Source of the DNA: Microbacterium maritypicum
GTDB taxonomy: Bacteria; Actinomycetota; Actinomycetes; Actinomycetales; Microbacteriaceae
DNA length: 64,000 nucleotides
Assembly (NCBI RefSeq): GCF_008868125.1
Contig: NZ_WAAQ01000001.1
Location: 930,001 to 994,000 of the forward strand
Direction: 5' to 3'
Both the position numbers and the translations under genes were made by a program. The notes under the pieces are model-generated. The model saw nothing but the letters and a program-made list of their open reading frames with translations. It made no database searches and was not told the DNA's origin. Positions 8,501 through 17,036 of the stretch are shown here, one piece after another (the stretch's first letter is position 1; each line of letters starts with the position of its first letter).

Positions 8501-8908
8501 GGCCCCTTCGCCAGGGAGCGCCGCGCTGTCGACAGGCGCGGTGAAGGCGATGCGCTCCCCGTCGGGACTCCAGGCCGGTGCGCCGGCGCCGAGGGGAAGC
8601 GTCGTGACCCCGTGCGCCTCACCCCCCGCGGACGGAAGGAGCCAGATCTGCGCCGGTCCGTCCTGCGCACGCAGGAACGCCAGCTGCGAACCGTCCGGGC
8701 TCCACACCGGAGTCGAGTCCGCGGTCGCGCGGGTCAGTGCGACGGGGGTCCCGCCGGTGGCCGGCACCTGCCACAGCGCTCGCGTGTCGCGGTCGCCGTC
8801 ACGGTCGGTCGTGCGCAGCACGAAGGCCACGCGCGTGCCGTCCGGAGAGAGGGCGGGCTGCTCCGGCGTGCGGACGGAGAGCAGATCGTCGACGGTGACG
8901 CAGTTCAT
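5576..8908 (-). CDS. Fusion of an S9 prolyl-oligopeptidase-type peptidase with a class C beta-lactamase-fold serine hydrolase
   Basis: One uninterrupted 1110-residue protein. Residues 1 to about 390 form a WD40-like beta-propeller with repeated LSPDGTRV, WSPDGSQL and WSPDGERI blades. Residues about 400-650 are an S9C alpha/beta hydrolase with nucleophile Ser about 506 in GYSYGGF, a DDRCPVGQ aspartate loop and a GGSHLF histidine. After a short RLDARHWQQRL linker, residues about 670-1110 are a complete class C/D-aminopeptidase-like serine hydrolase: SMGK (Ser about 714), YCN (about 806) and HDGNT (about 952) in place of the KTG box. No signal peptide is visible, so it should be cytoplasmic. It overlaps the M20 gene by four bases and follows the importer genes. 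Inferred role: cleaving imported peptides, one domain for L-type and one for D-type or amide bonds. Confidence 0.9.
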   Translation of the reverse strand: MNCVTVDDLLSVRTPEQPALSPDGTRVAFVLRTTDRDGDRDTRALWQVPATGGTPVALTRATADSTPVWSPDGSQLAFLRAQDGPAQIWLLPSAGGEAHGVTTLPLGAGAPAWSPDGERIAFTAPVDSAALPGEGAETILARRSAPTAADRLGYKADGAGNLGTLVQQLHVLDVASGKITVLTHGRSHASEPFWSPDGTRIAYSTSVDDDADLTMRIPVFVRSSTDPNSEAVQVSAADVQATAVGWTPDGRHVLAVGRTDTEVGNADLLLFPIDGGDARNVTASLDRNVMPGGPGYPGGMPKFTDDGDIVFCLRDNGYSHVYRVAQDGTGAVSLVDGTANVSGLSIAGSSAAIVLATPESFGDVALVDLGGGPTHILTAYGTPDVELVPAEERRFTISDGTVVTGWLRRDPDATGPLPLLLDVHGGPHNAWNGAADLIHPYHQVLARRGWAILTLNPRGSDGYGDAFFAAVSGEWGVSDANDFLEPIDLLVAEGIADPARLAVTGYSYGGFMTCYLTSRDDRFAAAVAGGVVTDLFSMGGTSDFGHHLSAKENGGLPWRDEDRISAQSPYTQVDRVTTPTLILHGAADDRCPVGQAEQWFTALRERNVPTRLVLYPGGSHLFVLSGPPSHRADYSRRVIDWVEQYAPPAGKPVRARLDARHWQQRLSALAEAHKVPGATLGILRLGEDPVYAHHGILNVRTGIETTDDSVFQIGSMGKVWTASVVMRLVDEGRLDLDAPIVDYVPEFASSDAEVTRTVTMRHLLSHTSGIDGDVFTDTGRGDDTLEKYVALLDGVAQNHPLGATMSYCNSGFVLAGRVIEKITGTSWDQAMRDLLFTPLGLTHSCTLPEEAIMFRAASGHTEVGDEGPTLAPAWMLPRSMGPAGLINSTTADVLAFARMHLTGGLAADGTRVLSEASVERMQQHEVDVPDPYSIGDSWGIGWIRFDWGGRKLVGHDGNTIGQSSFLRILLDEGVAVTLLANGGNIRDLYDALFGEIFAEVADVHLPAGLVPPEEPFTADFSEFEGIYDRAGVRTEIFRDDEGLRMRTTLNGPLAALLPDPVQEHPLVPVRPGEFVMRTEGEQAWHAVVFYSLPSGERYLHHGVRAAPKVS

Positions 8909-8927
8909 GAGAACTCCAATCGGATGG

Positions 8928-9971
8928 TCAGTTCACTGTGTCCGCTGGGAGCGGGGACCGTGTTGTGGGCGGGGCCGAAACCAGGGGGATGCTTTGGGAG
9001 GTGGGCACAGTTCCGAGTGCCGCGTCGGCGTGCGTGCCCGCGAAGTGACAGGCGGCGCCGGCCGCGCCCGCGGGCAGCGGAGGTTCCGCGATCATGCAGA
9101 TCTGCCGGTCCGGTCGCGCCGCAGGACCGATCGGGCACCGCGGATGGAAGCGGCATCCGCTGGGCGGCGAATGGGGGTCGGCGGGCTCGACGTCGACGGG
9201 CGCGAGCGGGTCGACCGCCAGCAGGTTCCCGTTCCGGGTGGGCGCCGCCTGGAGCAGATCCCGCGTGTAGGGGTGCTGCGGGTCGGCGAGCACCTGCTCG
9301 GTGGGCCCGAACTCCACGATGCGCCCGAGGTACATCACCGCGATGTGGTCGCTCAGGTAGCGAACGACCGACAGATTGTGCGAGATGAACAGCATGGTGA
9401 GGTCGAGTTCGCCGCGCAGCTCCCGCACGAGGTTGAGCACCGAGCCCTGGACCGACACGTCGAGCGCCGACGTGATCTCGTCGGCGATCACGACCTCGGG
9501 CCGGGCAGCGAGCGCGCGGGCCAGGGCGATGCGCTGACGCTGGCCGCCCGAGAGCGCGGCCGGGAGCGACTGCGCGCGGTCGGCGTCGAGGCTCACCAGG
9601 TCGAGCAGACGCGCGACCTCGGCCCGCCGGGCCGCGGAACCGCGGATGTCGCGGGGGAGGGCCTCGGCGATGGACTCGCCGATCGTCATGCGCGGGTCGA
9701 GCGAGGAGAACGGATCCTGGAACACCATCTGGAGGGGGCGGCGACGGCGGAAGCTGCGCACGTCCACGCCGTCGAGCGTGATCGCACCCTCGCTGATCGG
9801 TGCGAGCCCGATCGCGGCGCGGGCCAGCGTCGACTTGCCCGAACCCGACTCGCCCACCAGCCCCACCACGGATCCGGAGGGGACGACGAGGGAGACATCG
9901 TCGACGGCGGTGAGACCTGCCCGATGCGTGCCGTAGCGCACGCTGACCCGATCGAAACGCAGCTCGCTCAT
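8928..9971 (-). CDS. Dipeptide/oligopeptide ABC importer, ATP-binding protein (DppF/OppF type)
   Basis: A 347-residue ATPase with Walker A GESGSGKST, Q-loop VFQDPFSSLDP, signature ALSGGQRQRIALARAL, Walker B VVIADEITSALD and H-loop FISHNLSVV. The C-terminal oligopeptide-transporter extension carries the cysteine-rich segment CRFHPRCPIG, which binds a [4Fe-4S] cluster in studied relatives, and a third cysteine (QICM). It pairs with the ATPase half of the next gene to energise the importer. The start overlaps the end of the fused permease-ATPase gene by four bases. The last 40 residues (after CHFAGTHADA) are longer than usual and unremarkable. Confidence 0.93.
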   Translation of the reverse strand: MSELRFDRVSVRYGTHRAGLTAVDDVSLVVPSGSVVGLVGESGSGKSTLARAAIGLAPISEGAITLDGVDVRSFRRRRPLQMVFQDPFSSLDPRMTIGESIAEALPRDIRGSAARRAEVARLLDLVSLDADRAQSLPAALSGGQRQRIALARALAARPEVVIADEITSALDVSVQGSVLNLVRELRGELDLTMLFISHNLSVVRYLSDHIAVMYLGRIVEFGPTEQVLADPQHPYTRDLLQAAPTRNGNLLAVDPLAPVDVEPADPHSPPSGCRFHPRCPIGPAARPDRQICMIAEPPLPAGAAGAACHFAGTHADAALGTVPTSQSIPLVSAPPTTRSPLPADTVN

Positions 9972-11899
9972 CGCAGGACCGTCTCTTCCTCTTCCGCCGC
10001 CGTGGCGATCGCCACCGGTACCGCTGTCTCACCGCTGACCGGATGCCAGCAGGCGACCCTGTGCCCATCGGTGTCGGCCACGAGTTCGGGGTCGCTCTCG
10101 CGACAGAGGTCGGTCGCGAGCGGGCAGCGTGCGGCGAAGGCGCAGCCGACGGGGAAGGCCCCCGGTGCCGGAGGACGGCCGGGGATCATCTTGAGCGGTT
10201 CGTCGCGGTCGGCGTCGAGCTCGGGCACGACGTCGAGCAGGGCGCGGGTGTACGGATGCCGGGCGTCGGTGTGCAGGGTCACCGCCGGCAGATCCTCGAC
10301 GATGCGGCCCGCGTACATCACGAGCACGCGGTCGCAGGTCTGCGCGACGACGGCGATGTCGTGGCTGATGAGCAGGATCGCCGCATCGGTGTCGCGGCGC
10401 ACACCGGCGAGGAGCTGGAGCACCTGCCGTTGCACGGTCACGTCCAGTGCCGTGGTCGGTTCGTCCGCGATGATCAGCCGGGGGTGGTTCATGAGCCCCA
10501 TGGCGATCATGGCGCGCTGACGCATGCCGCCGGAGAACTCGTGCGGGTACTGGCGGGCTCGGCGCGCGGCCGCGGGCACCCGTACCGACTGCAGCCGTTC
10601 GATCGCCCGGTCCATGGCCTGCTTCCGCGTGATGCCCTGGTGCTCTGAGGCGGCTTCGGCGAGCTGCGATCCGATGCGCCTGGTCGGGTTGAACGAGGTC
10701 ATCGGGTCTTGGAACACCATCGCGAGCGAGGTGCCCAGCAGGCTCCGCACCGCACGGTCTGACGTGGTCAGCAGCGGGGTGCCGCAGAAGTCGAGCCGTG
10801 CGGCGGCGACGTGGCCTGGCCGCTCGATGAGCCGGGCGGCGGCGAGCGCGGTGAGGCTCTTGCCCGATCCGGACTCGCCGACGACGCCGATCGCCTCGCC
10901 GCGCGAGACCGTGAACGAGACGCCGCGCACCGGGGTGACCCATCCGCCTGGCGTCGGGAAGGAGACGCGCAGGTCGTCGACGAGGAGCACCACTTCTTCA
11001 CCGTCGACCTGCGCGGGCTGGGTGGCGCCGGAGAGCGCGATGGCGGGCAGACGCCGGCGGCGACGGGCCGATCGCCCGCCGAGGGCGGCGGCGGCGGTCT
11101 CGCCGAGGAGGTTGAACGCGAGTCCGGCGATCACCACGGCCACCGCGGGTCCGAGGGCGGCCGCCGGGTTGAGGTAGATCCGGTTCAGTCCCTCGCCGAG
11201 CAGGCGCCCCCAGTCGTACTCGGGCACCTGCACGCCCAGACCCAGGAACGACAGGCCGGCGAAGGCGAGCAGTGCGGAACCTGCCGCCACGGTCGCGTTC
11301 ACGATGAGCGGTTCGCCGATGTTGGGCAGGATGTGCCGGAGCAGGATGCGCAGGCGCGAGACACCGGCCACCTGCGCGGCCGAGATGAAGTCGCGACCGG
11401 CGATCGCCGCCGACAGGGTCTGCGTGAGCCGGGCGAACTGCGGGGCCATCGCGAAGCCGATCGCGAGCACGGCGCCGGTGGAGCCGACGCCGAAGATCAC
11501 CGCGAAGAACAGCGCGAGCAGGAGCCCGGGGAACGCGACCGCGATGTTCACGAACCCGACGATCGGTCGTCCGGCCCACCGCGGGAGCACCGACGGCGCC
11601 GTGCCGAGCAGGGTTCCCGCGACCACGCCGATGAGCACGGCGACCACGGCGAGCACCACGGAGAGCCGGGTGGCGACCAGGACGCGTGCGAGCACGTCGC
11701 GTCCGAGGGTGTCGGTGCCCAGCAGATGCTCGACGCTCGGGCCCTGGGTGATGGCGGCAGGGTTCACCTGTTCCGCCTGAGCGCCCCAGATCATCGGGGC
11801 GAAGATCGCGCCGAGGGTGACGAGCAGCATCAGGCCGAGAGAGGTGATCCCGAGCGGTGAGCGGACGATGCCTGACCATGCCGTGCGTGCCGACATCAT
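9968..11899 (-). CDS. Fused dipeptide ABC importer subunit: DppC permease plus DppD ATPase
   Basis: Protein of 643 residues. Residues 1 to about 285 are a DppC-type inner-membrane permease: an N-terminal membrane helix, GTDTLGRDVLARV, the EAA-like loop around SAAQVAGVSRLRILLRHILPN, and about six membrane segments. After an arginine-rich linker (GGRSARRRRRLP), residues about 310-640 are a complete DppD-type ATPase with GESGSGKS, VFQDPMTSFNPT, FSGGMRQRAMIAM and IIADEPTTALD, ending in the usual cysteine-containing extension (CAFAARCPLATDLC). No stop codon or good internal start separates the halves, so the fusion looks real. The ATG overlaps the DppB stop in an ATGA. Permease-ATPase fusions of this pair occur in some Actinobacteria but are the minority form. 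Confidence 0.92.
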   Translation of the reverse strand: MMSARTAWSGIVRSPLGITSLGLMLLVTLGAIFAPMIWGAQAEQVNPAAITQGPSVEHLLGTDTLGRDVLARVLVATRLSVVLAVVAVLIGVVAGTLLGTAPSVLPRWAGRPIVGFVNIAVAFPGLLLALFFAVIFGVGSTGAVLAIGFAMAPQFARLTQTLSAAIAGRDFISAAQVAGVSRLRILLRHILPNIGEPLIVNATVAAGSALLAFAGLSFLGLGVQVPEYDWGRLLGEGLNRIYLNPAAALGPAVAVVIAGLAFNLLGETAAAALGGRSARRRRRLPAIALSGATQPAQVDGEEVVLLVDDLRVSFPTPGGWVTPVRGVSFTVSRGEAIGVVGESGSGKSLTALAAARLIERPGHVAAARLDFCGTPLLTTSDRAVRSLLGTSLAMVFQDPMTSFNPTRRIGSQLAEAASEHQGITRKQAMDRAIERLQSVRVPAAARRARQYPHEFSGGMRQRAMIAMGLMNHPRLIIADEPTTALDVTVQRQVLQLLAGVRRDTDAAILLISHDIAVVAQTCDRVLVMYAGRIVEDLPAVTLHTDARHPYTRALLDVVPELDADRDEPLKMIPGRPPAPGAFPVGCAFAARCPLATDLCRESDPELVADTDGHRVACWHPVSGETAVPVAIATAAEEEETVLR

Positions 11900-12894
11900 G
11901 CCTCCCTGATGGTGGATCGAGGATCGAGGAGCGCGAGGATCACGTCGATCACGAGGTTCACGACGAGTACGCCGACGCCGTAGACGAGCACGATGCCCTG
12001 CACGACCGAGTAGTCCTTGGTGAGGATCGACTGCACGATCATGGTGCCGAGGCCCGGCCACGCGAAGACGTTCTCGACCAGCACCGTGCCGGCGACCATG
12101 CCCGTCAGCAGCAGGCCGGTGAGGGTGAGGGTCGCGGTCATGGCGTTCGGCAGCGCGTGGCGCGAATAGATGCGATGCGGCGCGAGACGCTTGGCGCGTG
12201 CGGTGCGGATGAAGTCCTGGCCCAGCACCGAGAGGACCTCGACCCTGATGATGCGCGAGAACACCGCGATCGGTCCGACCGCGAGCGCCACCACGGGCAG
12301 GACGAGCGAGAACGGGGCGGTGTTGCCTGCCACCGGGAACCATCCCAGTGACACCGCGAACACGTAGACGAGGCCCACGGCGAGGAGGAACTCGGGGATC
12401 GCGGCGAGGATCACGGATCCGGTGGCGAACGCCAGCTCGAGGCCACGTCGTCGACCGCCGCGGGTGGCGACGGCCATCGTCACCCCGAGGGGGACCGAGA
12501 CCAGCAGCACCAGCAGCACCGCGAGCAGGGCGAGCTGCAGTGTGGCGGGGAGCCGCGTGGCGATGATCTGGGAGACCGGCTGACTGGTGATCATCGAGCT
12601 GCCCATGTCGCCGGTGAACAGGCCGCCGATGTAGCGGAAGTACTGCACGATGAGCGGCTGGTCGAGGCCGAGGGCTGCGCGCCGGGCCTCGACGAGCTCT
12701 GCCGGGGCGTTCAGCCCGAGGGCCGCGCGCACCGGGTCGCCCGGTACCAGGTGGATCATGAGGAAGGCAGCCGTGACCAGCACCCACACCGAGAGCAGGA
12801 ACTGCCCTCCGCGCCGGACCAGGAAGGACACCCAGGGGTTGTCCGACCGTGCGGATCTGATCAGTATCGCCTGCGTGGCGGTGGTGCTGGCCAT
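11896..12894 (-). CDS. Dipeptide/oligopeptide ABC importer, DppB-type permease
   Basis: A 332-residue membrane protein. The N-terminal helix FLLSVWVLVTAAFLMIHLVP is followed by the DppB hallmark GDPVRAALG, then five further membrane segments and the coupling loop GQDFIRTARAKRLAPHRIYSRHALPNA. It forms the inner-membrane channel with the DppC half of the downstream fusion. It lies 21 bp after the binding-protein gene and overlaps the next gene by four bases, so translation is probably coupled. Confidence 0.94.
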   Translation of the reverse strand: MASTTATQAILIRSARSDNPWVSFLVRRGGQFLLSVWVLVTAAFLMIHLVPGDPVRAALGLNAPAELVEARRAALGLDQPLIVQYFRYIGGLFTGDMGSSMITSQPVSQIIATRLPATLQLALLAVLLVLLVSVPLGVTMAVATRGGRRRGLELAFATGSVILAAIPEFLLAVGLVYVFAVSLGWFPVAGNTAPFSLVLPVVALAVGPIAVFSRIIRVEVLSVLGQDFIRTARAKRLAPHRIYSRHALPNAMTATLTLTGLLLTGMVAGTVLVENVFAWPGLGTMIVQSILTKDYSVVQGIVLVYGVGVLVVNLVIDVILALLDPRSTIREA

Positions 12895-12915
12895 CGGCTG
12901 TCTCCGGTCTTCGGT

Positions 12916-14511
12916 CTACTCGTACATGCGGATCGACGTGGGGTCGATGCCGTCGCCCTCGGTGAAGGTGGCCTTGGTCGCGAAGGTCGACCGGTTGATG
13001 TTCGCGTACGGCATGACGCTGGTCGTCGCGTACAGGGCCTGCTCGGCGGCGCCCCAGTCGTCGCATCCCTCGCTGCCGGCCTTGGCTGATGCCGCGGTGA
13101 CGGCCGCCGTGTACTCGGGGTTGTCGATGGAGGCGAAGTTGGTGCCGTCCGGCGGGTTCGGTCCGGAGTAGAACGGAACGAGCATGCTCGGCAGCGAGAC
13201 CGTGAGCGGTGCGGCCGAGATGTCCCAGTCGCCGGTGGAGAACAGGGTCTCGCTCAGGGTCGGGGAGTCCACGGCGGCGACGGTGATGTCGACCCCCAGG
13301 TCCTTCCAGGCCGCCTGGGCGAGCTCTGCCGAGGCGTTTCCGGCGTCGCCGAGCTGCGAAGAGTAGATCATGCGCAGGGTCAGCTTCTCGCCGTCCTTGG
13401 TGCGCACGCCGTCGCTGCCGGCCTTCCAGCCCGAATCGTCGAGCGCGGCGGCCGCGGCCTCGGCGTCGAACTCGGGAAGGAAGTCCGCGAGCACATCCGC
13501 GCGGCACGGGTTCGGAGACACGGTCACCAGGCCCGTCGGCACGGTGCCGGCTCCGCTGCCGAGCACCTGGCGCATCTGGTCGAGGTCGAGCGCTGCGATC
13601 AGCGCTTCGCGCACGTCCTGGTCGGCGGTGGGGCGTCCCTCCGCCTGGTTGAAGATGAACTGCCCCACCGGGGTCGGGATCTCGGTGTGGAACAGGCCCG
13701 CATCCTTCAGCCGCTTGTTGTCCGGACCGATCACGAGGGCCGCGTTGACCTCGCCGGAGAGCAGCAGGTTGGTCGCGGTCGTCTCGTTCGGGACCACGCG
13801 GAAGACCACGGAGTCGGGGAGACCCTTCTGCTTCGGGTCCCAGTCGTCCGGTCCCCACGTGAAGTCGTCGCGGCGGGTCAGCGTGTACTGGCTGTTGGGC
13901 ACGAGCTCGCTCATGGAGAACATGCCCGTGGCGCCCTCGCCCTTCGCGAGCGCGTCGGGGTCGTCGATCACGGTGCCGCAGACGATCGAGATGCTGCCGA
14001 CGTTCTCGAGCAGGAACGAGTCGGGCCGCCCGCTGGTGACGGTGACGGTGCCGGCGGCGTCGTCGCCGACGGCACTGGTGCCCGGCTGCACCTGCAGACC
14101 GATCAGGGGTGAGCCGTTGGCCGGGTCGCCGATGTGGGTGATGTTGGCCGCCACGTCGGTGGCCGTCAGCGGCGTGCCGTCCTCGCAGGTGAGGCCGTCG
14201 CGCAGCGTGAAGGTGGCGGTGGTCGTGTCGGCCTCCCACGAGTCGGCAAGGCCGGAGGCGATGCTGCCGTCCTCCAGTACCTCCACGAGCCGCGCGTAGA
14301 GGAAGCGGTCGATGGAGCGGGCGACCGACATCACGGTGACGAACGGGTCGAGACTGCCCGGGTCGGTCGAGATCACCGAGGTGAAGGTCTTGCCGTCGGC
14401 GAGGACGCCGTCGGCTCCGTCACCTCCGCTCGGCGGGGCGCCGCCGGCGCAGGATGTCAGGGCGAGCGCCGCAGCGCCCAGCAGCGCGATCAGCGGGGTA
14501 CGAGAACGCAT
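12916..14511 (-). CDS. Dipeptide/oligopeptide ABC importer, substrate-binding lipoprotein (SBP family 5)
   Basis: A 531-residue lipoprotein. The signal peptide MRSRTPLIALLGAAALALTS ends in an LTSC lipobox, with Cys21 as the likely lipidated residue. The family 5 (DppA/OppA) architecture follows, with the motif region DSWEADTTTATFTLRDGLTCEDG, the VREALIAALD segment and the late DWDISAAPLT lobe. It should capture peptides outside the membrane and deliver them to DppB and the fused DppC-DppD. The substrate cannot be read from sequence. Being surrounded by D-specific hydrolases, it may prefer peptides containing D-amino acids, such as peptidoglycan stem peptides; that is inference. Confidence 0.93.
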   Translation of the reverse strand: MRSRTPLIALLGAAALALTSCAGGAPPSGGDGADGVLADGKTFTSVISTDPGSLDPFVTVMSVARSIDRFLYARLVEVLEDGSIASGLADSWEADTTTATFTLRDGLTCEDGTPLTATDVAANITHIGDPANGSPLIGLQVQPGTSAVGDDAAGTVTVTSGRPDSFLLENVGSISIVCGTVIDDPDALAKGEGATGMFSMSELVPNSQYTLTRRDDFTWGPDDWDPKQKGLPDSVVFRVVPNETTATNLLLSGEVNAALVIGPDNKRLKDAGLFHTEIPTPVGQFIFNQAEGRPTADQDVREALIAALDLDQMRQVLGSGAGTVPTGLVTVSPNPCRADVLADFLPEFDAEAAAAALDDSGWKAGSDGVRTKDGEKLTLRMIYSSQLGDAGNASAELAQAAWKDLGVDITVAAVDSPTLSETLFSTGDWDISAAPLTVSLPSMLVPFYSGPNPPDGTNFASIDNPEYTAAVTAASAKAGSEGCDDWGAAEQALYATTSVMPYANINRSTFATKATFTEGDGIDPTSIRMYE

Positions 14512-14586
14512 CAGAAGCCTCCAGCAGTGTTCGGGATGGTGCAGGTGTGTCGTGCAGGGAGAGTGCAGTGGTGCGGGGAGTGCGGG

Positions 14587-15510
14587 TCAGACGGTCCGAG
14601 CGCGCAGCTGCTCGACGGCGGCGAACGCGGCGCGTCCGATCGACGCATCGACGAGAGGCTGCCGGTCGACGAGCGAGGCGGCCTGCGTGAACACCGCCAC
14701 GGCGTACTGGCGGCCGTCGGGATACGTGACGACACCGGCCTCGTTGCGCCAGGTAGGGAGGGTGCCGGTCTTCGCCGCGATGCGCACGTCACCGGGGAAC
14801 GCCGCGGTCAGCCGATGCGGCCAGGTCTGCAGGGCCATGATGTCGCGCGCCTGACGGCAGGCCTCGGCCGGTGCCGCGGTGTCGGTCCACAGCGCGTTCA
14901 GCAGGGTGGTGACGTCGCGCGGCGTGGAGTGCGAGGTGCGCAGCGGCTGCACGACGTCGAGTGCGAGGATCTGCTCTGCGGTCGCACCGGTGAACAGCTC
15001 GTCGAGGTCGCTGTCGGCGGCGCCGCCGAGGTCTGACACCACCGAGGCAAACAGGTCTTCGCAGCATCCGATGAGACGAGTGCTGCGCAGCCCCAGATCG
15101 GTGATGACCCGGTTGACGGCCTCGCCGCCGAGGCGGTGGTAGATGATGTCGGTGGCTGCGTTGTCGCTCATCGACATCATGTTCAGCGCCAGGTCGCGCC
15201 AGCTGACCTCGACGTCGTCGGCGAACCCGGCCGTGCCCACGCCGCCGATGCGATAGCGCGCCGTCACGGTGGTGCGCTCGGTCGGATCGAGCTCGCCCGC
15301 GGCGACCGCGCGGACGAAGGCGGTGAGCACCAGGATCTTGAACACCGAGGCGAGCACCACCGGCTCGTCGGCGCCGAAAGTCACCTCGGGGCCGTCGGCC
15401 CCGCCGATTTCCCGCGCATGCAGGAAGCCCGTGGCCCCCGCATCCGCGAAGATGTCGGCGACTTCGGGCACGGTCTGCGTGTCCGTCATCGAGGCGGGCG
15501 CGTTCGTCAT
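14587..15510 (-). CDS. Class A beta-lactamase-fold serine hydrolase, cytoplasmic
   Basis: Protein of 307 residues with the three class A landmarks: SVFK (Ser about 55), SDN (about 114) and KTG (about 247). It lacks a signal peptide, so it is unlikely to be a periplasmic or secreted antibiotic-resistance enzyme. The omega-loop glutamate typical of true class A beta-lactamases is not obvious at the expected place. Relatives are annotated only as serine hydrolases. In an operon full of peptide-degrading enzymes, a D-peptidase, amidase or esterase role is more likely. The ATG overlaps the stop of the upstream class C gene by four bases. The binding-protein gene begins 75 bp downstream. Confidence 0.82.
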   Translation of the reverse strand: MTNAPASMTDTQTVPEVADIFADAGATGFLHAREIGGADGPEVTFGADEPVVLASVFKILVLTAFVRAVAAGELDPTERTTVTARYRIGGVGTAGFADDVEVSWRDLALNMMSMSDNAATDIIYHRLGGEAVNRVITDLGLRSTRLIGCCEDLFASVVSDLGGAADSDLDELFTGATAEQILALDVVQPLRTSHSTPRDVTTLLNALWTDTAAPAEACRQARDIMALQTWPHRLTAAFPGDVRIAAKTGTLPTWRNEAGVVTYPDGRQYAVAVFTQAASLVDRQPLVDASIGRAAFAAVEQLRARTV

Positions 15511-16895
15511 GCGTCGATCCGGCGGTCGGCACGTCCGGTGTGCAGGTACAGGGCGCGACCGCTGCCGTCGTCGCCGACGAACGCGTGCGGCATGTGCATG
15601 CCGTTCTGCGGTTCGCGGGGGAGGAGCGTGTCCCCGGCCCAGCCGACGAGCTCGACGGGTTCGGGAGCAGGGCCCAGCTCGGCGAAGATGCCCTTCATGG
15701 TGCGTTCGAGCCAGATGCGGCCGTCTTCATCGACACGCACGGTCGAGTCGGAGACCGACGACGAGTACGTGCCGATCACCCGTTCGAGGTCGATCGCGAC
15801 CGGCGATTCCGGAACAGAGGGGAGGGCCGGAACCGTGACTCCGGCGAGAGCGTCGAGCACCTTCGACGTGATCGCGTGATACGCGTCGACCGTGCGTCCG
15901 CCGTTCGTGAGCACAGCGACCGCGACACCCGCGCCCGGCACCATCCGCAGGAACGCGTTCTGCCCGATCGTTCCGCCGTCGTGACCGATGACGGGGCCGC
16001 CGTCCCAGTCGAAGATCTCCCAGCCCAGACCCCACGCATCGCCCATCAGTCCGAGTTCGGGAAGGTCGACCTGGCGCTCCTGCATGGCCCGCACGCTCTT
16101 CTCGGAGAGCACTCTGGTGCCGTCGGCTGCGACCCCGCCGTCGAGGTGCATGCGCGCATAGGTCACCAGGTCGCGTGCCGTCATGGCGAGCATCGATCCG
16201 GCCGGGGCGTTCGAGCGCACGAGGCTCCACACCGGTGCAGGTACCGGCTCATCGCTGCCGCCTGCGGGGATGTGTCCCAGAGCTGCACGGAACATGATCG
16301 CCTCGGCGGCCGTGGTGGCCACGTGCGTCAGTCCCAGCGGGGCGGCGAGGTGGGCGCGCAGCGCCTGGTCGTACGACGTTCCGCGCAGCACCTCGATGAT
16401 GCGGCCGAGCACGACGAAAGCCGCGTTGTTGTAGGAGAAGCGCTCACCGGGGGCGAAGAGCTGCGGGGCGTCGGCGATCGTGGCGAGGTACTTCTCCACG
16501 GCGTCGTCGCCGACCCCGGTGTCGTTGAACAGGTCGCCCTCGAATCCGCTCACATGGCTCAGGAGCTGGCGGGTGGTGATCGCGCTCGCCGCCGCGTCGT
16601 CGCCGATCGCGAACGCGGGCACGGTGTCGCGCACCGGGACGTCGAGGTCGAGCAGACCCTCGTCGACGAGCTGCATGACGAGTGTCGCGGTCCACGTCTT
16701 CGTGATCGAGCCGATCTGGAAGACCGAGTCCTCGTCGGCTTCGACGCCGGTGTTGCGATTGAGGATCCCGGCGGCGGTGGTGAAGATCTCGCCACCGGCC
16801 AGGATCGCGACGGATGCTGCAGGGATGTGCGCGTCGGCCAGCATCGTGGGAAGGTTCTCCCGCACCCAGCTGCCGATTTCGTTCAGGTCGGACAC
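15507..16895 (-). CDS. Class C beta-lactamase / D-aminopeptidase-like serine hydrolase
   Basis: Protein of 462 residues. Catalytic motifs are SITK (Ser about 62), YNN (about 155) and HDGGT (about 303), the last in the KTG position, as in D-aminopeptidases, esterases and DD-peptidase-like enzymes rather than AmpC. The C-terminal roughly 110 residues form a lipocalin-like barrel domain (IGTYSSSVSDSTVRV). It closely resembles the C-terminal half of the S9 fusion encoded downstream in the same operon, including the shared stretches GVEADEDSVFQIGS-like and TRVLSEKSVRAMQ-like, suggesting duplication. There is no signal peptide, so it is cytoplasmic. Substrate inferred as D-amino acid peptides or amides. 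Confidence 0.88.
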   Translation of the reverse strand: MSDLNEIGSWVRENLPTMLADAHIPAASVAILAGGEIFTTAAGILNRNTGVEADEDSVFQIGSITKTWTATLVMQLVDEGLLDLDVPVRDTVPAFAIGDDAAASAITTRQLLSHVSGFEGDLFNDTGVGDDAVEKYLATIADAPQLFAPGERFSYNNAAFVVLGRIIEVLRGTSYDQALRAHLAAPLGLTHVATTAAEAIMFRAALGHIPAGGSDEPVPAPVWSLVRSNAPAGSMLAMTARDLVTYARMHLDGGVAADGTRVLSEKSVRAMQERQVDLPELGLMGDAWGLGWEIFDWDGGPVIGHDGGTIGQNAFLRMVPGAGVAVAVLTNGGRTVDAYHAITSKVLDALAGVTVPALPSVPESPVAIDLERVIGTYSSSVSDSTVRVDEDGRIWLERTMKGIFAELGPAPEPVELVGWAGDTLLPREPQNGMHMPHAFVGDDGSGRALYLHTGRADRRIDA

Positions 16896-17036
16896 GTGCG
16901 CTCCTCTTCGTCGAGTGGGCCGTCGTCTGCGGGCGACGGCGATGGGCCGAGACTATTCGCGCGCTCCCTCGCCTCGTTGGTGCGCGGCGACGAGACTTGC
17001 GCGGACCTTGGTGCGCTCCGACGAAGGATCGGCGGC

